A stretch of 64,000 nt of DNA from Natrinema versiforme (GTDB taxonomy: Archaea > Halobacteriota > Halobacteria > Halobacteriales > Natrialbaceae): assembly GCF_005576615.1 (NCBI RefSeq), contig NZ_CP040330.1, forward strand, positions 3,038,001 to 3,102,000, given 5' to 3'. Under the pieces are notes generated by a model. It was not told the origin of the DNA. It saw only the letters and a program-made list of their open reading frames with translations, and did no database searches. Of this stretch, positions 8,926-17,995 are shown piece by piece. A program made the position numbers and the translations under genes. Each line of letters starts with the position of its first letter. The first letter of the stretch is position 1.

Positions 8926-9684
8926 ATGAGTCGAGGGGAACAGTCGCTTGAGAAAGCCGATGCGCCTCTTCAGGACGTTATGGGCTGGGGGAAGAATCAC
9001 GCAGCGGCGTACCGGTGTCTAGTTGACAAAGGCCCCTTGGAAGCCGGTGAGGTCGTCGTACGAACTGATGTCCCACGCGGCCGCATCTACGACGTGCTGG
9101 AAGACTTAGTTGAGGAAGGAGTTGTTACGTTCCGTGAGCGGAATCCGCGACGATACAACGCACAGAATCCGGAAGGTCTCATCCAAGAGCGAAAAGAGGA
9201 TTTCGACGACAAGGCGAGCGAACTTATCGAAACACTGGGAAACGCTTACCAGCTCAATCTGCCGGACGAATCGGGTGACTCTGCGTGGATTCTCGGTGGT
9301 CGGTCCGGCACAGTTCGAAAGCTCCGAGAACTACTGGAAGAGGCTGAGGACAGCGTGAGAGCACTAGAACCCGATCCTCGATGGTGCGAAACGAGTGATC
9401 ATCGAGTGTTTGAGAAACTTCACAGAGAGGACGTTAAGCTGAAACCCATAATTTGGAGCGCACGTCAGGACACGTTAGAAGAGATCGCGTCGTTCAACTA
9501 CCCCGTCTGGGAGCACGATGATCTCAACAAGATGTTCTACGTGATCGATGGGAAGCACGTCGTTTTCCAAATGGGCGGCGAGACAGGGGTCGTGTTCTCG
9601 GATGCTACCATAGCAAAGGTTTTTGCCAGAGAGTTCGAAGAGACATTTAGGCACGCCGAAGAGTTCGACTTCAACGATGCATAG
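8926..9684 (+). CDS. TrmB-type transcriptional regulator
   Basis: A 252-residue protein starting MSRGEQSLEKAD. A winged helix of the TrmB type occupies about residues 15-80 (AAAYRCLVDKGPLEAGEVVVRTDVPRGRIYDVLEDLVEEGVV), followed by a coiled segment and a C-terminal alpha/beta domain of the kind that binds ligands in TrmB proteins. The ATG at 8926 fits an ACATTTATT TATA-like box about 30 bases upstream; a GTG nine bases earlier is also in frame. The next gene overlaps its stop by 8 bp, so the two are translated together, and it may autoregulate the pair. It is divergent from the HEPN operon. Confidence 0.82.
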   Translation: MSRGEQSLEKADAPLQDVMGWGKNHAAAYRCLVDKGPLEAGEVVVRTDVPRGRIYDVLEDLVEEGVVTFRERNPRRYNAQNPEGLIQERKEDFDDKASELIETLGNAYQLNLPDESGDSAWILGGRSGTVRKLRELLEEAEDSVRALEPDPRWCETSDHRVFEKLHREDVKLKPIIWSARQDTLEEIASFNYPVWEHDDLNKMFYVIDGKHVVFQMGGETGVVFSDATIAKVFAREFEETFRHAEEFDFNDA

Positions 9685-10129
9685 GAAACTGCTCCCACTC
9701 GCCCTGATGTACGCTGGCGATGGCGAGCCCATCGAGGGTCGGACACGTCTACAGAAGCTCGTTTTCCTGATGCAGAAGCGTCTAGAAGAAGCAGGGGAAG
9801 ACCCGCTTCAGTCGGACGATTATGAGTTCGTTCCGTACGACTACGGTCCGTTCTCCAAGGAACTCTACGACGATTTGGACGAGACCATAGCACGCGGTAT
9901 GGTTGAAGACCGCGAAGAAGATCTTGGTGAGGACAAGGTAAAGTACGACTACGAGATTCAAGACCAGGGCAAGCAGTGGGTCGGGGACCAGCTCTCGAAA
10001 GAAGAAGCGCAACGTATTCTCGAACTTGCCGAGGAGATTAAAGATGAGTACGGTGACGTCTATCTCTCGGATCTAATTGATGAAGTGTACTCACGGTATC
10101 CGAAATACGCTGAGAATAGCATCTACTGA
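9677..10129 (+). CDS. Panacea/SocA-like (DUF4065-type) protein
   Basis: A 150-residue protein starting MHRKLLPLALMYAGDG. The motif RTRLQKLVFLMQKR followed by YEFVPYDYGPFSKELYDDLD is typical of the Panacea domain, found in SocA-like antitoxins and adaptor proteins. It overlaps the TrmB-type gene by 8 bp, so the two form a bicistron. A toxin-antitoxin-like or signalling role is inferred from the family; no obvious toxin lies next to it. Confidence 0.75.
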   Translation: MHRKLLPLALMYAGDGEPIEGRTRLQKLVFLMQKRLEEAGEDPLQSDDYEFVPYDYGPFSKELYDDLDETIARGMVEDREEDLGEDKVKYDYEIQDQGKQWVGDQLSKEEAQRILELAEEIKDEYGDVYLSDLIDEVYSRYPKYAENSIY

Positions 10130-10193
10130 CCTGACGATCTTTAGAACAGTTGTAACCGGAGGGTCAATTCCGCGAGCGCGTAGGTAGGAGTAG

Positions 10194-10298
10194 ATGGGCA
10201 TAATCGACGAGCATTGCGACCAAAGATCCAGTCGAGTCAAAATGAACTTCCGACGGCAGCATCTAGACCTCCGACCGCCTGATTCGATTACTCCCTAG
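10194..10298 (+). pseudogene. Relic of a tyrosine integrase C-terminus
   Basis: The frame reads MGIIDEHCDQRSSRVKMNFRRQHLDL and then a stop. It matches the last residues of the element integrase (DTISEHYDHRSTQEKMNIRRQHLDF), but the catalytic Tyr is replaced by Cys and a stop codon immediately precedes it. Only the end of the gene is left. It marks a former element boundary inside the present element. Confidence 0.7.
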
Positions 10299-10368
10299 GC
10301 GGTGTACAGTCATTACTTTGGAGAAACCCAGTGAGACTATTGTGTTCCGTTGAATCACCGATATTAAG

Positions 10369-10782
10369 ATGAGCACAAGGAAATTACTGTCAAAATTCAT
10401 TCCAAGCGTCTGGCAGGGATATCGAGAACGAAGTCGTATCAAGGCAAAACATCTGAATAATCTCAATAAATTGAGGAAGAGTGAAGATCTCTATGCAGAT
10501 TTTGAAGAGAACGAGGTGTATACACTGGGACATTGGGCTGGGACCAGACATAGTCAAACCTTAGAAGAGATACGATCTGAGGGAACAGTTCAGTCGGACA
10601 TGAGTTATCGCATTCCGTCCGACCAAAGTAGAGACCGTATAGAAAATCTCACAGAAAGTACCGTCAGGCGAATTCGAGTTAAGAATGTACTCTCATTTGT
10701 CTCAATACTCCTTTTTTCATTGCTCCTTCTCGCCGTTGTATCAGGAGTTAGTACTGCAGTCGCAACCTACATCACTTGCTAG
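10369..10782 (+). CDS. Small protein with C-terminal membrane span
   Basis: A 137-residue protein with a basic N-terminus, a charged middle and one strongly hydrophobic segment near residues 108-132 (VLSFVSILLFSLLLLAVVSG), so it is probably tail-anchored. No family recognised. Its end overlaps by 4 bp the convergent AlbA_2 gene on the other strand. The codon use and AT content of this stretch differ from the GC-rich host. Confidence 0.6.
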   Translation: MSTRKLLSKFIPSVWQGYRERSRIKAKHLNNLNKLRKSEDLYADFEENEVYTLGHWAGTRHSQTLEEIRSEGTVQSDMSYRIPSDQSRDRIENLTESTVRRIRVKNVLSFVSILLFSLLLLAVVSGVSTAVATYITC

Positions 10783-11279
10783 CTGCTTGGTTCGGTGTTT
10801 TCAGGCATCAAGCGCCAGATCTGGTATGGACCAATCTGCGATTGATAGACATCTCTTCTTTTATAAAATACATAATACGTCTCTTTTTCACCTTCTTCGA
10901 GTTCCTCTTCCCAAGTAACTGCATGAGGTATGTGAGTATACTTGCTTACGTTGATTATTACAATACTCTCTCCATCATAGGAGACCTCTCGGCTACTGTA
11001 TTCTGGTACCGGTTCAGTATGTTGTTCAAGAATTTCAGCAACCTGTCTTGGCGCTTCTTCTGCATCCGACAAACCACAGATATTACCGCTACGTTCTATG
11101 CCAAGTAAAATCACCCCACCGTCATGATTTCCCAGAGCGGTACAGAACTTGGCAAATTCAATCTCATCCTCAGGAATGGAAGGAAGAAACTCAAAATACT
11201 CCGAAACTCCCTCGTCAATGATTTCTGGAAGAGTGCGCTCGTTGTAGATAAAGTCCGGCTCTGGGGATTCACCGCTCAT
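10779..11279 (-). CDS. AlbA_2 (Schlafen-type) putative nucleic-acid-binding protein
   Basis: A 166-residue protein with the AlbA_2 pattern: E-x-F-FLPSIPEDEIEFAKFCTALGNHDGGVILLGIERSGNICGL (about residues 25-75), then a strand-rich end. AlbA_2 domains occur in Schlafen-type nucleases and in several prokaryotic defence proteins. The start overlaps the stop of the 11276-12259 gene by 4 bp, so the pair is translationally coupled. No separate nuclease or helicase domain is attached, so it may act with its partner. Confidence 0.78.
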   Translation of the reverse strand: MSGESPEPDFIYNERTLPEIIDEGVSEYFEFLPSIPEDEIEFAKFCTALGNHDGGVILLGIERSGNICGLSDAEEAPRQVAEILEQHTEPVPEYSSREVSYDGESIVIINVSKYTHIPHAVTWEEELEEGEKETYYVFYKRRDVYQSQIGPYQIWRLMPENTEPSS

Positions 11280-12259
11280 TCTTCGCTCCGCTCCTCGTAA
11301 TAGGGTACGAGAGTCTCGTCAAGCGAAAACTGAACATCTACACCTCGTTCCGAAAGGTCTTCTGCCACCTCCTTAAAGAAGTCCTCGGGTGGATACTTTT
11401 CTTCAGTTGGTCTGGTTTCCCACTCACTATACAACTCTGAAACCTTGTGAACAAAGTAGATCGAAAGCAAAACTCTGATGAGGTCTTTCGCGTCTGCGAT
11501 ATCGAATTGCGACTTGATCTGAATCCGACCGCTAGTTGAGATATTGGCAGCGTACTGATAGTCACCGAGTCGGAAATCCCCTCCAATCATGGTCAGGGTT
11601 TTTCCTCGTAGTATCTTCATCAGATCGCGTAAAACTGATTCTGAAACAGTAACGTCCCTAGATTCGGTAAATCGTTGAATTTCTGCTGGAGCACCGGACT
11701 TGTTTCTTGTTTCAGCGTCAGAAAGTCGATTAATAGTTAGATCTGGATCAATGTCTTCTTGCCTATAGTGCTTGTAGAACATCCAGAGCAAAAACCGGAA
11801 ATCAAATTCAATTTGATTGATTCTAACGCCACCCCCAATCGCACGGCCGATATCCTCCTTCGCATGGTCTGTATCGGTTTTTGACCCTCTTAGGAAGAGA
11901 TAATCTGGGAAGACCCAATAAAGATCAACTTCGTTTATTGATCTGGTGGATACGTTCCGTAGCTCACCTTCGACAAGAGCTTCCTGAGTCTCATATTCTT
12001 CATACTTGTACCGAATTAAAAGTGTGTCATCACTTAGTCCACGAAGTTCTACAGGAAGAGCGTCCTCCTCATAGGCAGCTTCGCCAATTTTACAAACTTC
12101 ATACCCTGAACCGGGATGTTCTGGGCTTCCTTTTTCGAACGCAGGAAGCCTTTCTACGACAGTATCAAGATCAAGTTCATCGTCACGAATCGTTGTCCTG
12201 TAAATGCCGTTGAAGATCAGCCTGCCTTGGTAGGTGAACGGATGTTCGATACTACTCAT
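11276..12259 (-). CDS. Uncharacterised protein, paralogue A1
   Basis: A 327-residue protein beginning MSSIEHPFTYQGRLIFNGIY. It is clearly paralogous to the 342-residue protein at 13757-14785. Shared features are the opening (Y-G-RL-FNG-Y), PGSGY near residue 50, a DVYW/DLYW strand followed by a G-K/S-T segment, the ILRGK motif near residue 215, GGRI-HIKAEQDI-type strands and a PP-FF helix near the end. I know no family with this pattern. It is translationally coupled to the AlbA_2 protein and is visibly more AT-rich than the flanks. Confidence 0.75.
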   Translation of the reverse strand: MSSIEHPFTYQGRLIFNGIYRTTIRDDELDLDTVVERLPAFEKGSPEHPGSGYEVCKIGEAAYEEDALPVELRGLSDDTLLIRYKYEEYETQEALVEGELRNVSTRSINEVDLYWVFPDYLFLRGSKTDTDHAKEDIGRAIGGGVRINQIEFDFRFLLWMFYKHYRQEDIDPDLTINRLSDAETRNKSGAPAEIQRFTESRDVTVSESVLRDLMKILRGKTLTMIGGDFRLGDYQYAANISTSGRIQIKSQFDIADAKDLIRVLLSIYFVHKVSELYSEWETRPTEEKYPPEDFFKEVAEDLSERGVDVQFSLDETLVPYYEERSEE

Positions 12260-12408
12260 TCAAATCAAAAATCAGAGTCCCAGATTAATAGTGTTCGGGA
12301 GTCCTCTATGGAGATTGGACCAAACAAAGAGACATACCGCCCATAGTGAGGGGGAAGACGATTTTATCGCGTAACGCTGGTCACCAAAATTCTACGGTGT
12401 CCTACGTG

Positions 12409-13020
12409 TTACCTTGTCACCAGATCCATCGACTGAACCGGTTTCCCACCTTCCCCGTCGCGTATTTTGAGTGGGTACTCGTACGTCTGCCCGTCAACGT
12501 GCCCCTCCAGGTACACTAACAGGACAATCGAAAACCGGTACACGGACACGTCGTCTGCCCGGAGAACGTTCTCCTCGAGATTGTAATCATGCTCAGCGCA
12601 CGGAATGTCCCGTAGCTCAACGCGGACGTCGTCCGGTACATCGAATTGAATTGCGAAGGAATCCAGTCGTTCAGAGATTGTGACACCGCCCCGAAGCTCG
12701 CATTCACCGTCCCGTAGGATCGCTTCACCGCGGCTTTCAGCGACCTTATCCGGTTCTTTCTCCCCATCGACAGTTGCAATCGGTGTGAGATCGATTTGAA
12801 TCCCGAACGGACGGTAGGCAAGGTAGTACCCAGCGGCAGGGACGATGTACATCCCAGCCGCGGATACCGCGACCGGTGTCGAGCTGAGGACCGACGAGGC
12901 AATCCAGAGGACGGTGCCGAGAATCCCGCTCCCCCACGCGAGTATCGACGATTTGTACTCAGACAAGAACGGGCGGAATTCAGCGCGTAGATGGACGATA
13001 CTGAGAAAATCCCATGCCAT
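12409..13020 (-). CDS. Membrane protein with two N-terminal spans
   Basis: A 203-residue protein with two hydrophobic segments at about 25-75 (ILAWGSGILGTVLWIASSVL and VAVSAAGMYIVPAAGYYLAY), then a beta-rich, probably cytoplasmic or external domain. It lies 11 bp after the 13032-13685 gene in the same direction, in the second operon of the paralogue cluster. Not recognised; a membrane-anchored effector is one possibility. Confidence 0.65.
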   Translation of the reverse strand: MAWDFLSIVHLRAEFRPFLSEYKSSILAWGSGILGTVLWIASSVLSSTPVAVSAAGMYIVPAAGYYLAYRPFGIQIDLTPIATVDGEKEPDKVAESRGEAILRDGECELRGGVTISERLDSFAIQFDVPDDVRVELRDIPCAEHDYNLEENVLRADDVSVYRFSIVLLVYLEGHVDGQTYEYPLKIRDGEGGKPVQSMDLVTR

Positions 13021-13031
13021 AGTCGGTAGAA

Positions 13032-13685
13032 CTAGTCAGACTCCGCGATCACGTCGCGCTCAAAGAGTTGAACGAGATATTCAGTAGCCTTTGAGACGTC
13101 GCTATGGACGGACAGCGTCCCGTCAGTGTACCGGGTGAGGATTTGCTCCCCCTCGTAGGAGAACACGACTGTCGCCGCTTCAATTGGGTACTGTTCAATC
13201 TCAAGCCCGGTATCGCGGGGTTCGGACCCTAACTCTTCGAACGAGATTTCGGTGCCTTGGTCTCCGATCAGGGTGAGCTCAATGATTTTGTCGGCATTGT
13301 TCAGGAAATCCCAGAGGCGCTCACGGTGCACAGTCAACGACCGGTAAATCTTCACATCGTCCGATGAGAGGGTGTTGAGTTTCTGTATCACCGATTCAAC
13401 CGATGGCAGGTCAACTTCCGTATCCAGAATGAATAGGTTCGACTGGTCGCGGAATTCGAATTCGAGCTCAATGTCCCGGCCACCGCCCCACATAGCATCC
13501 TCAGAGTATTCAATGACACCGCTGTACGCCGACTGCCCGTCGAAGGGGTACTCGTCGCAGAGACCGCTAACCGTCCGCTCGTCTACGTCTGAAAGGCTGA
13601 ATACGTTGGTTGAGAGGTCGGACAGTTTCTGGAATCGCTGTCCGTTGCCCGGGATTCGCGTTCGACGGAGACTACTTGATCCCAT
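13032..13685 (-). CDS. Uncharacterised soluble protein
   Basis: A 217-residue acidic protein with beta-strand-rich halves (YSGVIEYSEDAMWGGGRDIELEFEF, later ATVVFSYEGEQILTRYTDGT). No family recognised. It is the middle gene of the minus-strand set 13757-14785, 13032-13685, 12409-13020, with a 71-bp gap before it and 11 bp after it. Confidence 0.6.
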   Translation of the reverse strand: MGSSSLRRTRIPGNGQRFQKLSDLSTNVFSLSDVDERTVSGLCDEYPFDGQSAYSGVIEYSEDAMWGGGRDIELEFEFRDQSNLFILDTEVDLPSVESVIQKLNTLSSDDVKIYRSLTVHRERLWDFLNNADKIIELTLIGDQGTEISFEELGSEPRDTGLEIEQYPIEAATVVFSYEGEQILTRYTDGTLSVHSDVSKATEYLVQLFERDVIAESD

Positions 13686-13756
13686 ACATTACCTCGCCCA
13701 GTTAGCCGTACGAGTGGGACGATTACGAGTACTTCGGCCCCGGCACTTTCGCACAG

Positions 13757-14785
13757 TCATTGGAACTCAGCGATTCCGGATTGCCGTTCTTTGTACTCCT
13801 CTCGGTTCCCCTTTTGACGGTACCGTCTGATCACTTCATCGACGGGGAACGTGATTTCCGCGCCTTGGCGTTCACATTCATCGTATAGGCTTTGGAAGAA
13901 TTCCACTGGCGGGTACTTGTCTTCTGAGGGGAGGGACTGCCAGTGGTCGTACACAGCGAGTAACTCCTTTAAGAAGCACACGGACAACGCCATGCGTTCC
14001 AAGTGATTCGACCCTTCAATATCCTGTTCGGCTTTGATGTGGATCCGCCCGCCGGTTTCGACTCGGGCGGCGACAAACTTCCCGTGCATCCCGAAAATCC
14101 CTTCGACGAAATCCATTTCCTTCCCGCGGAGAATCCCCATTAGAATCGTCGTAGCTTTGGCGATATCCGTCGAGTCGTCCACCCGGTTACTTCGGCCGAA
14201 GCGGTCTTCTTCTCCTTCGATACGGGCGTTGCTGAGGAGTTTCGCGGAGAGTTCATCACCGAGCTGTTCGCCGTTCTTGTACTGGGAGAGAATCCACAAC
14301 AGGAAATCTGAAGCGAACCCGATTTCCCGCGTTCTAATGTAATCACCGAGTTTTGATTCGATGAGACTCCCTGCCTGCCGTGCTTCGGTCTTGTTACCCT
14401 TGATGACCAAGTAGTTCGGGGAATCCCAGTAGACGTCCACGCTATCCGTTGTTCGCACGTTGCGGTACTCGGTTCCGTCCCCATTCTCCGATTCCACTTC
14501 GCGTTCGTTCCACTGCTCGTACCGGTACCGGATTCCGTGGATATCCTCTGACTCTGATTTAATTTGCCGGCTGATATCCGGCGAAGGAGAGACTCGTTCA
14601 GCGAAATCCAGCATGTGATAACCACTGCCAGGTTCCTCGTTAGTCCCGCGAGTGAAATCCTTAAGACCATCTTCAACGGTCGTCTCTAAGTCAAAATCCG
14701 GGTCAAGAATCTCGGTGGAATACAACCCATTGAACACTAACCGACCGTCGTAAGAATACGAACCATTAGATCGCGGGTTACTCAT
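13757..14785 (-). CDS. Uncharacterised protein, paralogue A2
   Basis: A 342-residue protein, paralogue of 11276-12259. Both have the RL-FNG-Y opening, PGSGY, the DVYW strand, a GILRGKEMDF motif and a GGRIHIKAEQDI segment. The presence of two members at the heads of two neighbouring operons with different partner genes suggests a sensor or adaptor that can drive different effectors; this is inference. Transcribed away from the P450 side with the two following genes. Confidence 0.75.
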   Translation of the reverse strand: MSNPRSNGSYSYDGRLVFNGLYSTEILDPDFDLETTVEDGLKDFTRGTNEEPGSGYHMLDFAERVSPSPDISRQIKSESEDIHGIRYRYEQWNEREVESENGDGTEYRNVRTTDSVDVYWDSPNYLVIKGNKTEARQAGSLIESKLGDYIRTREIGFASDFLLWILSQYKNGEQLGDELSAKLLSNARIEGEEDRFGRSNRVDDSTDIAKATTILMGILRGKEMDFVEGIFGMHGKFVAARVETGGRIHIKAEQDIEGSNHLERMALSVCFLKELLAVYDHWQSLPSEDKYPPVEFFQSLYDECERQGAEITFPVDEVIRRYRQKGNREEYKERQSGIAEFQ

Positions 14786-14966
14786 TGTCTGCCTTTTGTA
14801 CTGGGGATCTGTAAATAACTACTCCGCAGAATGAAAGTGTTATACCACCGAACTGAGTTGGGAGTCGCTGCATCCAGCGGGACCCAGATCCAGTCACGAC
14901 TGCGAACGTCACAGTACATCCGATCATGATCCGCCATCCCCGTGAAACGTGTTCCGTACTCAGCTA

Positions 14967-16313
14967 TTAGCTCACGTCCTTGGCTTTATCGCGTTCATGG
15001 AGTTCAATCTGGATTTGCTCTCCGGGCTTGAGGTTCGTACTGGCAATCAGGTCCGGATCCGGGTTGGACGCGAGTTCGAATGTAAACTCGCGGAGAATCG
15101 TTGCGAGAACGGTCTTCATTTCCATACGCGCGAATCGCATCCCGATGCAGTGCCGAGGGCCACCACCGAACGGGAAGTACGCGTACTCTGGGTAATCGGT
15201 GTCGCCCTCGAACCGATCCGGACGGAACGACTCGGGGTAGTCCCACCACGCTGGGTCACGGTGGACAGCCCACTGCGGCAAGACGAGGGTCGTACCCTCC
15301 GGAATGTGGTACCCCTCCAGTTCCACGTCCCTCGTCGCTTCACGGAAGAACATATACACTGGCGGGTAGAGGCGCAGTGCCTCGTTGATGACTCGTTCAG
15401 TCTGTTCGAGTTCCGAGAGGTCCTCGGCGGCCACCGCTTCACCACAGATGGTGTCGATTTCTTCTTGGAGGGCAGCTTGCTCCTCGGGGTGCTGGGCGAG
15501 ACAGAGTAACGTGTATGTCAGTCCGAGCGCCGTCGTCTCGTGTCCGGCAAAGAGGAACGTGACCATATTGTCACGGAGTTCTTCCTGTGTCAGATCGCTC
15601 GCTTCGAGGAACCCCACGAGGATTGACAGCAGATCGTCACCGCGGTTCTCGGGCGGCTGCTGACGACGCTGTTGAGCCAGTTCATCAACAAAGGTCTGGA
15701 GGTTGTCGAGTTTCCGTCTGTATCGTCGATTCGTTGGTGTGGGAAGACGGTCCGGGAGGAAGGACCAGAACCGGCTCGTATCGAACCGGGCGAGGATTGC
15801 GTCCGATGCCTCCGAGACAACCGGGTTCTCGGTCACGTCAACACCGAACAGCGTCCGGCCAAGCACGTCCATCGTCGTCTTGGTCATCCAGTGGTTCACG
15901 TCGACAACCATCCCGTCGCGCCACTGTTCAACCGTCTCTTCCGCAGTGGCACGCATTTCGGGGACGTACGTGTTCAACCTGTTCCGGTAGAAGGCTGGTT
16001 GAACCTGTGTCCGTTGGTTCTGCCACTGTTCGCCACCAGTCACGAACAGTCCTTCGCCCATTGCGTCGGCGAGGTTTCGCGTCAACACCTCGCCTTTCTC
16101 GAATGCGTCGTGATCGTCGAGGAGCACCTGCTGGACGGCGTCAGGATGGGCAACCATGCACGCGTGCGTCCCAAACACTTCGTAACTTGCGACGCGACCG
16201 TGCTCGTCGCGTAGCTCTTCGAAAAACGCGAAGATGTCTCTGCTCAGATCGACGGTGTTGCCGATAACTGGGAGTCCACGCGGACCGGGTGGGTAGGTCA
16301 CATCCGAGCTCAT
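14967..16313 (-). CDS. Cytochrome P450
   Basis: A 448-residue P450 with all signature motifs: the I-helix AGHETT at 256-261, ExxR as EALR at 311-314, and the heme-binding loop FGGGPRHCIG at 382-391 with the thiolate ligand C389. P450s use molecular oxygen and electrons from a ferredoxin partner to oxidise small hydrophobic substrates; no ferredoxin gene is next to it and the substrate is unknown. It is divergent from the Bat-type regulator at 16400, with 86 bp between the two starts, so that regulator probably controls it. The sequence is full length with no disruption. Confidence 0.95.
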   Translation of the reverse strand: MSSDVTYPPGPRGLPVIGNTVDLSRDIFAFFEELRDEHGRVASYEVFGTHACMVAHPDAVQQVLLDDHDAFEKGEVLTRNLADAMGEGLFVTGGEQWQNQRTQVQPAFYRNRLNTYVPEMRATAEETVEQWRDGMVVDVNHWMTKTTMDVLGRTLFGVDVTENPVVSEASDAILARFDTSRFWSFLPDRLPTPTNRRYRRKLDNLQTFVDELAQQRRQQPPENRGDDLLSILVGFLEASDLTQEELRDNMVTFLFAGHETTALGLTYTLLCLAQHPEEQAALQEEIDTICGEAVAAEDLSELEQTERVINEALRLYPPVYMFFREATRDVELEGYHIPEGTTLVLPQWAVHRDPAWWDYPESFRPDRFEGDTDYPEYAYFPFGGGPRHCIGMRFARMEMKTVLATILREFTFELASNPDPDLIASTNLKPGEQIQIELHERDKAKDVS

Positions 16314-16399
16314 ATGAACTCATTTTCGACACTCGGACTCCGGTGTTCTGTCGGACAGGTCCACCCCTTTTTAACATCTCTGAACGACAGTCCCTGCCA

Positions 16400-17080
16400 A
16401 TGCGATACCTCCAGTTACAGATTCGCTTCCCGCCCGAGGCGCGACACCCGATGCACCAGTTCCTCGTCGAACAAGACTCGATTCAACGAGCGTATCTCCG
16501 GCATTGGAACTTCTCGACCCCCGAGTATGTCACCACCTTGCTCCACGTCGTCGGAAACATTGAGAAGGGACGTGAGGAGTACCTCGCGGCGCTTGACGTC
16601 GTCGAAACCATCCAAGAGTACGACGTGACGCCAGTCGATGACCGCAGTTTCTATGTCTACATTCGAGAGTCTGCACATGGGTTCGCCAGTCGCCTACGTG
16701 CGCTCCTCACCGATACTGAACTGCTCATCGTTCCACCAATCGAATACGGCTCCGATGGTGAGATGCTCTTCGAGATTGCTGGCGAACAAGAGGCCCTCCA
16801 GGGGTTGGTCGCAAATCTTCCCGAGCATCTCTCTGTGTCGGTCAACCGCCTCGGGGAATACGACGCGTACAGGGAGTCACAAGTCACAGCGTTGACCGGC
16901 CGGCAAGAAGAGGTGCTTGACGTTGCACGGGACCTCGGGTACTACGAAATCCCGCGCCAAGCGAGCGTTCGAGATGTTGCTGATGAGCTGGGTTGTTCGA
17001 AAAGTACCGCCGCAGACCATCTGCGAAAAGCAGAGGCACGACTTGTGTCGCTCTACGAAGATCGTTCTACTACGAAATGA
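16400..17080 (+). CDS. Bat-type HTH_10 transcriptional regulator
   Basis: A 226-residue protein starting MRYLQLQIRFPPEARHPMHQF. The N-terminal 160 residues form the usual alpha/beta sensory part of haloarchaeal Bat-like regulators. The C-terminal HTH_10 runs about 168-220 (LTGRQEEVLDVARDLGYYEIPRQASVRDVADELGCSKSTAADHLRKAE). The start at 16400 gives the family's usual N-terminus; an upstream ATG at 16289 lies inside the divergent P450 gene. Likely regulator of the P450 across the shared 86-bp promoter region. Confidence 0.85.
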   Translation: MRYLQLQIRFPPEARHPMHQFLVEQDSIQRAYLRHWNFSTPEYVTTLLHVVGNIEKGREEYLAALDVVETIQEYDVTPVDDRSFYVYIRESAHGFASRLRALLTDTELLIVPPIEYGSDGEMLFEIAGEQEALQGLVANLPEHLSVSVNRLGEYDAYRESQVTALTGRQEEVLDVARDLGYYEIPRQASVRDVADELGCSKSTAADHLRKAEARLVSLYEDRSTTK

Positions 17081-17097
17081 TGTAGGGTAATTCGGTG

Positions 17098-17904
17098 TTA
17101 GTCGCTACCCTCGGGGGCGGGTGCCTCCTTTTCGTCGATGAAGGCGCGGACCTCAGTTGTGACGCGATCAGGGGCTTCTGTCGGCCCGCCGTGACCGACG
17201 CCTTCGAACTCGATGAACTCGCTGTCCGAGAGGGCTTCGTCAACTGCACGGATACCATCTCGAAGGTGGGGCGGGCCCTCGGTTCCGGTCAGTAGGAGTT
17301 CTGGTGCGTCGATGTCTAGCGAGTCGGGGAGGGGGTACTGTTCGATGGCGCGGTTGATCCGCGCGATGTTTTCGGTCAGAGCGATGATATCTGGCCACGG
17401 CGGCCACTCGGCGAGCCACCCGTCGAGATCATCGATGTCGCCACCGTGCATGACCTCGCGTATGTAGAACTTCATTGCCTGTCGGCGGTCCCCGTCATCG
17501 ATTCGCGCCTGCATCTGTGACGCGAGATCGGCTTGTTGTCTATACTCACCAACGAGAACGGCCGGTTCGTACGCGACGAGTTTCTCGACTGGTGCAGTTC
17601 GGGCGGTCTCGACCGCTAAGAGACCGCCGAACGAGTGCCCGAATAGAATCGGGGTTCCGTCCACTGCATCGATGACCGCACGTATATCCTCAACTCCGCG
17701 GGCAAGGCTGTACACCTCAGAGTCGCCGCTTTCCCCAACACCGCGTCGATGGGGAATGATGACGGTATAGTCTTCGGCGAACCGAGGAACCACCGGCTTC
17801 CAATACTGAGGTGCGGATCCACCGTGAAGGAGGATTAAGGGCGGTCCCTCTCCGTGTCGTTCGAACGCGATACTGGTCCCATCTGCTGACGTGACCGTCT
17901 GCAT
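17098..17904 (-). CDS. Alpha/beta hydrolase
   Basis: A 268-residue alpha/beta hydrolase with the oxyanion segment LILLHGGSAPQYW near residue 25, the nucleophile elbow GHSFGG (Ser about residue 90), and a late His in EGVGHGGPTEAP. Substrate unknown; related proteins are esterases, epoxide hydrolases or lactonases. It ends 18 bp from the convergent Bat-type regulator gene. Together with the P450 it could serve in modifying a small molecule, which is inference. Confidence 0.88.
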   Translation of the reverse strand: MQTVTSADGTSIAFERHGEGPPLILLHGGSAPQYWKPVVPRFAEDYTVIIPHRRGVGESGDSEVYSLARGVEDIRAVIDAVDGTPILFGHSFGGLLAVETARTAPVEKLVAYEPAVLVGEYRQQADLASQMQARIDDGDRRQAMKFYIREVMHGGDIDDLDGWLAEWPPWPDIIALTENIARINRAIEQYPLPDSLDIDAPELLLTGTEGPPHLRDGIRAVDEALSDSEFIEFEGVGHGGPTEAPDRVTTEVRAFIDEKEAPAPEGSD

Positions 17905-17995
17905 TGTACGTCTCTTAGTTCGGGCGGGACTGGGGAACCGCTATCTCTCAACCGTCCGGCCATTTAAGTGTGGATCTGTTCCGGTGGGTTGTGGT

